The notes under the pieces were generated by a model. That model had not been told where the DNA came from and did no database searches. It was given only the letters and a program-made list of their open reading frames with translations. Below, piece by piece: positions 9,621 through 21,000 of a stretch of 64,000 nucleotides of DNA (the stretch's first letter is position 1; each line of letters starts with the position of its first letter). This stretch comes from Antedon mediterranea (taxonomy: Eukaryota; Echinodermata; Crinoidea; Comatulida; Antedonidae). The stretch spans positions 4,035,001 to 4,099,000 of the forward strand of contig NC_092673.1 of the NCBI RefSeq assembly GCF_964355755.1, read 5' to 3'. The position numbers and the translations under genes were made by a program.

Positions 9621-11180
9621 CCAACTGAAAAAATGACAATGCTGTGGGTATCAGTGACTGGATCTCAATAGAGATACAAAAAAAAAGCGAAAAGCTAAAT
9701 CAAAATGATAAAGTAAAATAGCCAGAAAAGTTAGCAGAGCTTTCTGGCAACACTAGCCCTTCATCAGTGCAAGTGCAGGAATTTGGATAACGTCATAGTA
9801 TAAGAGCTGGCAAGTGCTGCCTGGGTGGACAGAGAATAAAAGAAAAACAACAAAAGGAGACAGGGTGGAGTCTGAATAAGAGTAGAAGACAAAGAAGTTA
9901 GCTTGGTAGAGATATAAACAATTTTGGAACGAAATTAAAAATTAAAATAGTGGCTAATATTGAAACTTAAATTTTGGTAGTCAATGGAATACTTTTACCG
10001 ATCTGGGAGTATGTTCCTAATATGCTAAGTCCAAAAAGTTTTGTGGTTTTAAGTTGTAATTCCCAGTGGTTTTCTTTGTCTCTGCGAGTTTTGTCGCTCC
10101 ATTTGACATCGTGGTCTATTTGCAATAAACTCTGAAATTTGCAATCGAGTGACCAGCTGAATTAAAATGTTCGGCTACAGGTTGATCAAGCTTTAATGTT
10201 TTGATAGCTGATCTGTATTGTGTCATTCTCATACGGAGAGTGTTTTTTGTTTTTCCGACGTACTGTTTTCCACAAATATTACAGTATATGAGATAAATGA
10301 CGTCTTTGGTTAGACAATTAATTGATTGTCTTATCCGAAAAATGCGGCCAGTTTGGTTACTCTTAAATTTTTCAGTAGAATCAACCAATGAACAAGTTTT
10401 GCAAGATTTGCCACAAAGGTGACTGTCCAAATTTTGGCTGTCATGAGAGTTAATTACACTCTTAAATTTGGATCTGACTAAAATATCACGAAGGTCGGGA
10501 GGTCTACGAAATGCAATATAATGGGTGGTTCCGGAAAAATAGTCCTGAGACGTTCTGTGGACTGTAATGGGCATATGTTTCTCAATAACAGCCCGTAATG
10601 GGTGATAGGTTGTGACGAATGGATCTGGTCAAATATTTTGGCTGACGTGGTTTTTGTACGTCAGTGTTTGACATCGAGCAATATCTTTTGCTTTCTTTAT
10701 AGCAGTTTCAATGTATTCCTTCTTGTAATTTCTATTTCGGAGATGTCCGGTTAGTTCTTCGGTACGATTCTGAAAATCTAAATCTGAAGAACAGATACGT
10801 CTGATATGTAATGCTTGACTGTACGGTGTTTTTAGTACAGTGTTGGGGATGACAACTGCTAGGGAGCAGGTACATATTTTTATCCGTGGTTTACAGAATA
10901 GGTCAGTTTTGAGTCGATTTTCTATGGTCACTATAGTGTCCGTCCAAAAAATCAACGCTACTAGTGGATTTGGTAGCTGTAAATTTTATTGTTGGGTACG
11001 TGGGCTGAATTAATATTGAGAAGAAAAGATTCCAAATTATCTTCACCATGGGTCCAGATCATGAAGATTTCGTCAATGTATAACCAAACAAGTGGTTTTT
11101 TAGGTTGGAAGGACAGAAAATTGGAGCAACGGCAGCTTAATTTAGTATACACTGTTGATAACTCTTCCAATAGTTAGTAA
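9593..11180 (-). mobile_element. Penelope-like retroelement fragment, linker A
   Basis: Minus-strand pieces of one Penelope-like polyprotein. Reverse transcriptase piece at 11170-10961 with the active-site-like YIDEIFMIW (the second Asp of the usual DD is Glu). RT C-terminal piece at 10955-10629 with the family-typical SQALHIRRICSS and FQNRTEEL. GIY-YIG endonuclease region at 10574-10116 with YLIYCNICGKQYVGKT. The pieces are out of frame and 5' truncated, so the element is dead. The 3' part contains a candidate hammerhead motif and ends next to an (AT)n tract at 9587-9616, a typical insertion context. It lies between SIRT5 pseudogene A and sialidase exon 1. Confidence 0.85.
9735..9770 (-). 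ncRNA. Candidate hammerhead ribozyme core of the Penelope-like element
   Basis: The minus strand reads CTGATGA (9761-9767), a short GGC/GCC stem with its loop, then GAAA (9741-9744). These are the two conserved boxes of the hammerhead fold. Penelope-like elements are known to carry minimal hammerheads in their terminal repeats. Stem III and the cleavage site are not convincing by eye. Confidence 0.4.
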
Positions 11181-11289
11181 GTTAAAACTGCTTGGTGTAA
11201 TAATCCAAAATGACCTCAAATGGGGTTCAAATGTTCAAATGATATAACATCAAGACCCTCACGTAGACCAGTTAACAATACTAGAAACC

Positions 11290-12000
11290 ATAGAGATTAT
11301 GTTCATTATTATCTCTATGTGAGTAAACTTACGCCCACCAGACTATTATTTGATTATGAACTTCGAACTGTACTTAACTACATAAGAGTCTAGACTAGCA
11401 TTATCTCATGCATTGTGTGTTTTGAAACAGCTCAAACAAAGTATAAAGATTTAATATTTTATTTTAATTTTGTTTTTCGTATTGTATTTCTAAGCTTTGT
11501 ATTTTACTGCATTTTACAAGGTGCATTAAAAGTGTACAATGGGAGGATGCTGCCTCAAGTCTAAAGTAGGTAAGGTTTCAACGATTTAACGTGAATTACA
11601 GTAGAAAAGAGCGCTACGGTCACACATAACGCGGCCCTTAAAACAAGTTGGGAGAAAAATGGGACTCAACAGGCTAGAAACATGCACCAGGGAGTTGGGT
11701 CTAACAACAACTCCCTGCATGCACCACCCATTTTACAGCTACAGTGAAATATTTGAACTACTTTTTGATCTATTTTATTACTATACAGATGGTAGTATTA
11801 ATATTACTGTATGTTAGCACTTTCTCATTTTCTCGATATGCCTCTTGCCAATTGTAATTGTACCAAACATAATCAATCACCCTAAATGCTTAAAATCACA
11901 TGCATGCACTGGATATAGGTTTTATTATTATAATTGTGTATAAAATAGTTTATTTCAATTTTTAATTTAAATACAGTAATTTTATATTTTGTTTTCAGCA
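11290..12000 (+). repeat. Duplicated 5' segment of the sialidase gene, first copy
   Basis: Closely matches 16700-17300, including the polypyrimidine and acceptor region, the donor GTAAGG, and the following intron up to a TTTTCAG acceptor. Here the core is exon 1 with the ATG; there it is a 21-nt microexon. The sequence after the acceptor at 11999 does not match exon 3. Confidence 0.8.
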
Positions 12001-15000
12001 ATATATAAATTAACAATGACTGACCGTGATCGACAATCTATCACGTGCACAATCACGAGATCTTTGCTCACGTCACTATCTATTTTGTCACCATTTAAGC
12101 GCTTATCGTGGGGGTGAATCGGTTAAAAAAAGAATTGAATTACCTAATTTGACGCACACAAGAGCGGGCCGTGGCCAAATTTATATCGCGCGCGTATAGT
12201 GTGACGCAAACTCGCGCGCGTATAGTGTGACGCAAACCTATTATACAAATCAATAATATAGGCCCTATCCCCCAGCCCAAAATGATCAAAGGTGCTTAAA
12301 TTATTGTACCCAATTCTCAACAATTAGATTTTTCAATTTTAAATTGGTGAATGTTTGACAAAAGTTGGAGCTCCAAAAGGCATTTCATCAACAACATACC
12401 GGCTGTTAATATCACTCAGATACGAAAGCCCATTAATACGAAAGCCCATTAATGCCATTTTAAGTGTATGTTTTTCGAACGTAATCCGTTCTAACGAATT
12501 AGTAATTCGTTTGAACGGATTAATAATCTGTTCAAACGAATTAGTAATCCGTTCAAACGAATTGCAACATATACAACAAGTGCCATTTAAAGTATATGTT
12601 GTAATTCGTTTGAACGGATTACTAATCCGTTCAAACAAATTACTAATTTGTTTAAACGGATTACTAATTTGTTCAAACGGATTACTAATCCGTTCAAACG
12701 AATTACTAATTTGTTTAAACGGATTACTAATTCGTTCAAACGAATTACTAATTTGTTTAAACGGATTAGTAATCCGTTCAAACGAATTACTAATTCGTTC
12801 AAACGAATTAGTAATCCGTTTAAACGAATTAGTAATTTGTTTAAACAAATTAATAATTTGTTTAAACGGATTATTAATCTGTTTGAACAAATTAGTAATT
12901 CGTTTGAACGAATTAGTAATCCGTTTAAACAAATTATTAATTTGTTTAAACAAATTAATAATTTGTTCAAACGGATTACTAATTCGTTAGAACGAATTAG
13001 TAATTCGTTTGAACAAATTAGTAATCCGTTTAAACAAATTACTAATCCGTTTGAACGGATTCCTAATTCGTTTTAACAGATTAGTAATCTGTTTAAACAA
13101 ATTAGTAATTCGTTTGAACAGATTAGTAATCCGTTCAAACGAATTACAACATATTCTTTAAATGGCACTTGTTGTATATGTTGCAATTGGTTTGAACGGA
13201 TTACTAATTCGTTTGAACAGATTACTAAATCCGTTCAAACGAATTACTAATTTGTTTAAACAGATTAATAATCTGTTCAAACGAATTAGGAATCCGTCCA
13301 AACGGATTAGTAATTTGTTTAAACGGATTACTAATCTGTTTAAACGAATTACTAATTCGTTTAAACGAATTAGTAATCCGTTTAAACAAATTATTAATTT
13401 GTTTAAACAAATTACTAATTTGTTTAAACGGATTACTAATTCGTTCAAACGAATTACTAATTCGTTCAAACAGATTAGTAATCCGTTTAAACAAATTATT
13501 AATTTGTTTAAACAAATTATTAATTTGTTTAAACAAATTATTAATTTGTTTAAACAAATTACTAATTTGTTTAAACGGATTACTAATTCGTTTGAACGAA
13601 TTAGTAATCCGTTTAAACAAATTATTAATTCGTTTGAACGAATTAGTAATTCGTTTGAACAAATTAGTAATCCGTTTAAACAAATTAGTAATTCGTTTGA
13701 ACAGATTAGTAATCCGTTTAAACGAATTACAACATATACTTTAAATGGCACTTGTTGTATATGTTGCAATTCGTTTGAACGGATTACTAATTCGTTTGAA
13801 CAGATTATTAATCCGTTCAAACGAATTACTAATTCGTTAGAACGGATTACGTTCGAAAAACATATACTTAAAATGGCATTAATGGGCTTTCCATATACCG
13901 AAGACCAAGACAAAACTATTTCTAGATTTCATGTACTAAAAACACCTCATTTTTTGGCCTATAGATCAACTTTTTTGTATTTCTACTAAAAACGGTATGT
14001 ATGCTTATCCTTGTGGTTTACAAAAGAGAAATTTATGTTATAATGTAGTTAAATATCAGTGCTAAACAAATACAATGTACAAGTAAAGTATGGTCGCTTG
14101 TTTACCACGGATTTTGTGTAACGAGTGGGTTTTCTATAAAATATGGTAGTGGGGCAAGTTGTCACAACCTGTGACAACTTTATACTGTCATATAAATAAA
14201 TAAACTGCTAGATAGGCTTATTCTTGCTTTGTAGGCCTTAAAGCCCCATTCCCTACGTTTTTTAGATCTAATTTAAGATCACAAACTATATTTAATGTAA
14301 AAATAATACTATATGGTCCTATTGCGATAACTTTTTTCGTCTTTAAACGGTTAAAAATGTGAAAAATAAGTCGATTTTAATAATTATAGCGGCCCGCTAT
14401 AAATCCCAAAATGCATTGCGCGCGGATTGATATTTTTGTTTTTCACCTGTAATTCGCCCACTTTTCGATCGATCGTGAGGCCAAAACAAATGGAAGACTC
14501 CCAACTTTTCAGCGAAAATATCGGGTTTTCCCCAATTTGTATCAACGGAGTCTGGCAAAAATAGAAAGACAATTAATGCAGCAACTATACAACGTCAGGC
14601 TAGGTATATAGCTAGCGTACGATGTTCGTACGTTACCGATGTTTACCAGCTAGGCCTAAAAAACTAAGCCTAGCCAGGCTAGGCCTAAGACCGTCCACGA
14701 GAGGTCGATCGCCGCGAGCTACTTAGGTAGTGCATTGTTTCTCACTTTTTATCATAATTTACCATAAAACGTACATTTAAGACAAGGAATGACATGGTTT
14801 AATGTTTTTAAAGTGATATACATGTATTATTTTCCAAAAAACGTCCAAAATTGCAGGGAAGGGGTCTTTAACCATTTTGTTTTCTTGTCAATTGGATATA
14901 GGGACCCCTAATAATCGAGAAAACACAATGTTTATATTATTTTTTCTATTTTATTCATATGGTACGCAATTAAAAGCGTTAAAAAAAAGTGTTAGATGAA

Positions 15001-18000
15001 CATCAGAACCAAAAAAGAAGAAGAATAAACCTAGCTCAAAAGATAAAGTGCACAAGAAAGAAATTGGATGTGTTTGTACTGCAAAGAAGATTATTCCGTG
15101 TCAGTTTCAGGAGAAATCTGTATCATGTTCTCTGTCTGTGAAGAATAGGCTCATGAAGATTGTGCTGGTATCAATGAATCAGATGCAGACTTCACATGTG
15201 AATTATGTTGCTAGCTAGATTTTATTTAAAGTGACATTGTAGATAAATGTATTGCGGACTCTCTACAACAGGACTATAAATAGACCTATATCGATTACAA
15301 CATACTTTAATACTTATTATTATTGTTTTTAATACATTATTCATCATCTAAACTCACTAACTTATGTATAAACACACTTTCTATAAATAAATAAGTTTTA
15401 AGCAGATCTTTCATGCATATTGTCTTATTTTTAACGATGTGACAAAGTGCCCCACTGCATGTGACAACTTGCCCCATGTACGGGGCAAGTTGTCACATCT
15501 GACCCATTGGGGAAAAAGTGCTCCCCTGGGTCACGGTCAAGAGTATTTTCACAATCAATGGTCCCCTTATATAGACCATACCCTAGGCTATATTTGAAGG
15601 TACAAACTAAGTTAATTTAGGCTAAAACTTAATATTTATAGGAGATTAGAATGAATTTGTGACTTTTAGCCCCTATCTCCCCTAATCGTATAGTTGAAAT
15701 TAATAGGTTTTGTTTTGAGGGTGCAAGAGAGTACCTTACATTTCTCAGACTTCAGCGACATTTTTCAATTGGTCATCCATTGTCCGAGTCATGCTTGGAG
15801 TGCATGTGAGTCGTCTATGGTCGAAATTATTTTATTTATTTTGAAGTCATCAGCAAACATAAGGCATCTGGAATTTTCGAAGAGACTTTTACAAAAATGT
15901 TAAACAATAGGGGCCCTAAAATTGAACCCTGTGGCACTCCAGAGAGGAAAGGGAGGGGGTTAGATGTTTCGCCTTCAAGTGTCACTATCTGGAATCGACC
16001 ACTAAGGTAGCTGTCAAACCAAGAATATAGAATTCCATTTACGCCAAATTTATTAAGTTTAAAGAGCAATAATTTATGCGACAGTTTATCAAATGCTTTA
16101 CTAAAATCTGTGTATATAATATCACATTGCTTTTTTGATTCGATGGCTTCATACACGGTAGTCATGAGAGTTTCGAGGTTTGTTTCACATGATCTACCGG
16201 GAAAGAAGCCATACTGTTGTTCAGAAATTAAGGGGAAAATATGGTTTATCAGTTGTTTACTTACAATCTTTTCAAATATTTTGGATATTGTTGGGAGTAG
16301 AAATATGGGTCTATAATTTTGAACGTTAGTCTTAGAACCACTACTACTATGGGGTAGTATGGGATTACTGATACTCTGCTTGGTTCAATCAAGTAATTAT
16401 AATATACCGGTATGCAACAGAAACATGAATAAGTTTTTATACTGGCATTATTAAACTTTAGACTTTCATACCAGATCCACCTTATTTTTCATTTACTCTA
16501 ATGTGAAAGATAATCATAATCATGATCTTTACTCCATTGAATGAATTTCCAACATTCCGTATTTACTGTATGCTCGCAGTTGATGCCCCGTTGGAAATTT
16601 ATGTGATGTGTCATTTTTGTATTTTTTCTATTATATTGTTTGTGGATGCCGTATGTTCCTATTATTATTGTTATATAGCCTAATTCATAGGCCAGAAACC
16701 ATAAATATTCATTATCTCTAAGCCCACCAGACTATTATTTGATTATATGAACCTCGAACTGTCCTTACATAAGAGTCTAGACTAGCATTACTGTATCTCA
16801 TGCATTGTGTGTTTTGAAACAGCTCAAACAAAGTATAAAGATTTAATATTTTATATTAATTTTGTTTTTCGTATTGTATTTCTAAGTTTGTATTTTACTG
16901 CATTTTACAGGTCCAGTATGCACGCCTAAAGGTAAGGCTTCAACGATTTAACATAAATTACAGTAGAAAAGAGCGCTGCGGTCAATAAACGCCCTTAAAC
17001 AAGTAGAGGGAAGATTCAGGGGACAGGGTAGAAACATGCACCACCCATGAACTACTTTTTGATCTATTTTTTTACTATACACTCGGTAGTATTAATTAAT
17101 ATTACTGTATGTTAGCACTTTCTCATTTTCTCGATATGCCTCTTGCCAATTGTAATTGTACCAAATATAATCAATCACCCTAAATGCTTAAAATCACATG
17201 CATGCACTGGATATAGGTTTTATTATTATAATTGTGTATAAAAGAGTTTATTTCAATTTTTAATTTACATACAGTAATTTTATATTTTGTTTTTCAGTAA
17301 CTGTGTTTGAATCCAGCCGCAAGAAAAAAAAAACAAAATATCGGTAATTTTAAAGATTTAATTGGATTTATTAGAGATCATGTCTAAATTATTCTACTGC
17401 AGTATGCAGTAATTATAGCATATTTTGGATAATCATACACATTGTTTTTTCAGTGACTAACTTTGAAACAAAGTGAATTGCAGTAAAAATGTAGATACTG
17501 CAGTAAAAATGTAGACACACTATAATGCTTGGTCTCAAATTGTTTGTGGTCTAAAGGTTTAAAACTTTATTTATTTACAATTTTGTTAATTTCTTGTTGA
17601 TTTCTCCAAATCTGGTGTTTCAGGAATACAATAATGCTTGGTCTCAAATTGTTTGTGACAAAACTTTCAAACTTTATTTACAATTTTGTTGATTTTTCCC
17701 AATTAGCATTCCAGCTTTGGTGTTCCAGCATAACCATTTCTTGGCGTTTTCTGAAAAGCGACTAACTGGAAAGCAAGACTATGGACCAATGGAAATTGTA
17801 GTTAAAAGAAGGCCCTTAGAAGGTGGCAACTGGAGTGATGAGACATGCATATATCCTGTAACAGAAACTGGAAAAAGGTTTGGGATTTTTATTTTACTCT
17901 TTTTACTATTTTTAAGTCATTTTATACATTTTGGAAACACGCCGAACATTTCTTAAGTAGTTTATATCAGCTGCTGCTTTTACAGATTTTACAGAGCTTT

Positions 18001-21000
18001 CCCAACTTTCGTAAGTCCTTGATTGACACCGAAGTGTTAATATACAGTCTACATTTGTTTAACATTTGTGTTTACTCCACCCTTAGCTTAGGGTGGAGTA
18101 AACACAAATGTTAAATTAAAATAATGGAGATGAAAATTCACAATACAAAGATATTAGACGTCCATGTCAACAACAACGATAAATATACATTTTTTCTACA
18201 GAAAACAAAAGAATTATAAAAGTTTTCATACGAGAATTATAGAATCTTTGATGAAAATAATCATTTTAGATAATCATTGTAGGGGGTATTATTACCTCAG
18301 TGAACTGGGTCACAAAATAGCCCCAGTGTTCTGGGGATAAGAAAGGACAGTGATTAATTAATTTGCTGTTGGTCATCCTTGGCCACATGTGCCTAAATAC
18401 ATAAAATTAAAATAAAATTGTAGTATTAGTAGTTAATTATTCAGCTTAATGACTGGCATCGACTTTTCTCTTTTCTGACACATTTAACATTTCTCAACTC
18501 TACATTTGAATTGTACATTCCTATTTAGAATTGTTATCCTCTTTCAAATGGAAGCATGCTCTGAAATGTGGTCCCTGTATCTCTCTTATCTTTTTTTTTA
18601 AAGGCCAATGAATCCCGTTCCTATTGTTATCGATGAAACTCACATCATCTTACTGTTTAACACTTTCCCGGAGAAAAAGCCGGAAAACGATATAGTAGAA
18701 AGTGACAGACGCTTATGGAATTTATTGATCACACACAGTTATGATGGTGGAAAAACGTGGGGACCTTCCGTTGAACTACCAGTTGACGAGATCTTTTCTA
18801 ATTTCGAAAATGGGATACCATCTTGTTGCGCTATTGGTATGTTTATTTCTTTTCCAATCCAATCAAAGAATTGTCAATCATGGCTATCTGTTAGAATGTA
18901 AATAAAGTTGTGTTTTGTCAAGATAAAAACGAGCAGTTGAGTTGATAATATAGTATCCTATAAATAATCGCAGAATTTGGCCTGATACTTCGACTACGCC
19001 CCTTTTGGTTAACTAAAGCTGAAAATATCCACAATGCACATCAGCATATTTGGAAAGTGCCTGGCTTTAACTATGTTTACAGTACGATACTTTAGATGCT
19101 GATGCCCAGTATTGTTTAAATTGGAAGTGATTTTTAAAATGCCCTCTATGTTTTTTTGCAAAGTTACAGTCATAAAAATGTGTTTTAAATTTTTCTTAAA
19201 AATATTAAAAATACCATATTAGCCACAGTCACTTGGGGTAGAAACCTCCTGTTTCAAAACATAAATGTACAGTACCAGCTAATTTTTTTAAACTACGTAC
19301 ACAATGATATTGTATTATACAGGACCTGGTCATGCTATCAAGCTGGATTCAGGAAAGTTAATTGTGTCTGGAAATGTTAGATGGCCAAAATCAAAATCGA
19401 AACTTACACGTAAGTGGTGTGCTAAAAATAGAATGTCAAAATCCCCATACAGTTGACCCCAAAATTGACCTCTTTCTGTGTGTACTGTATTTCCAAATGG
19501 CATATATATTACAATATACCTTCATTGTAATTTACAGTACATTGTACAGTATGCAACAAAGCCGTAGCGAGAGGTTAAAACCAGCAAGGCACAGATGGTT
19601 CAACAGTTACGGGGAAATGGCAAAATTAGCACTGTGTGGTCATGTTACAAGAGTTGTCAAAACAATATAGATTATCTGATAAAAAGCCTTTTGCCATTTT
19701 CCCCTGACTGTTAAATATAATTATTAATATACAATATGACGATCTCTGATGGGGAATTGTGGTGGGTAGTGAAAATTGAAAATTTAGGACGAGGAGAGCG
19801 CTCATCTGCCTCATGCTGGCCACAGCCCTGGTATTCATAAGCCCTTGATACTCAATCCCCAATTTTAACAAGGCCGTAGCGAGGGGTGTCTAGAAAACTC
19901 AGATCTCAGATATATCTGACTTTTCTAGATCTAGAAAACTCAGATATCTGACTTTTCTAGATCTAGAAAACTCAGATATCAATATCTGACGTTTCTAGTT
20001 CCAGAATGAAACTAGAAAACTCAGATCATCAAATGATTGGTTGGTAGGTCATTTGGATCATTCCATTATTAATCAGAAGGTAGGTCATTTGAAATACTAG
20101 AGTATTATTAAAACTGATTACTGTGTAGGCCTACTAATATTGTAACATGTAAAAGCGTCCTACGACTTAAATCATAAAGAAAATACAGTGCATGTTACAG
20201 TTAAAATGTAGGCTTAAAAATTAGGTATGTACGAGTTGGTGTGGGTACGAGCTGGTTGAGGTACGAGTTAGCCAAGATAGGAATAGGTACGAGTTATTTT
20301 AGGTACGAGTTGACCACTTCTAGCCTTGTAGGGCCAGGCCTACTCTTCGCGATAGGGTGTCTCGAAAACAGAGACCTCGAAAACAGAGACCAGCTGAGAC
20401 CCGAGACCCAGGGTCTCTGTTTTCGAGGAAATCTCGAAAACAGAGACCCCACTAAAACGTCTCAATATTACGTATTATAGGGGTCTCTGTTTCGAGTTCT
20501 CGAAAACAGAGACCCCCACTAAAACGTCTAAATAATACGTTATTATGGGGTCTCTGTTTTCGAGATTTTATCGAAAACAGAGACCCCCACTAAAGCGTCT
20601 CAATATTACATTATATAGGGGGTCTCTGTTTTCGAGAAAAACTCGAAAACAGAGACCCCCCACTAAAACGTCTCAATATTAAGTCATTAAATTACCTTAT
20701 ATAGGGGGTCTCTGTTTTCGAGAAAAACTCGAAAACAGAGACCCCCACTAAAACGTCTCAATATTAAGTCAATATTACGTTATATAGGGGGTCTCTGTTT
20801 TCGAGAAAAACTCGAAAACAGATACCCCCATTAAAACTTCTTAATATTAAGTCAATGTTACGTTATATATGGGGTCTCTGTTTTCGAGTTTTTCTAGAAA
20901 ACAGAGACCCCCACTAAAACGTCTCAATATTACGTCAATATTATGTTATATAGCGGTCCCCACTAAAACGTCTCAAAATCACAGAATGACGTATCAGTAA

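Noticed and set aside
11999-12060. A second exon 3 after the TTTTCAG acceptor at about 11999
   Set aside because: Sequence following the acceptor does not resemble exon 3 and lacks a suitable donor; it is only the end of the duplicated block.
12441-13890. CRISPR-like appearance of regularly spaced palindromic repeats
   Set aside because: Eukaryotic intron; 'spacers' are 3 bp and there are no cas genes. It is a foldback satellite.
12339-13989. Several long ORFs on both strands with heptapeptide repeats (NPFKRIT-type and NGLLIRL-type)
   Set aside because: They arise from a 21-bp palindromic repeat in all open frames and both directions; the same holds for 33697-35347. No start context, splice signals or known family.
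14384-14572. ORF on the minus strand within the TTAA element
   Set aside because: Short, no recognisable motif, inside a nonautonomous element that is absent from the duplicate.
17450-17480. Possible alternative sialidase exon after a TTTTTTCAG acceptor
   Set aside because: Has an immediate in-frame stop in the needed phase and no donor; exon 3 at 17298-17343 fits phase and YRIP restoration.
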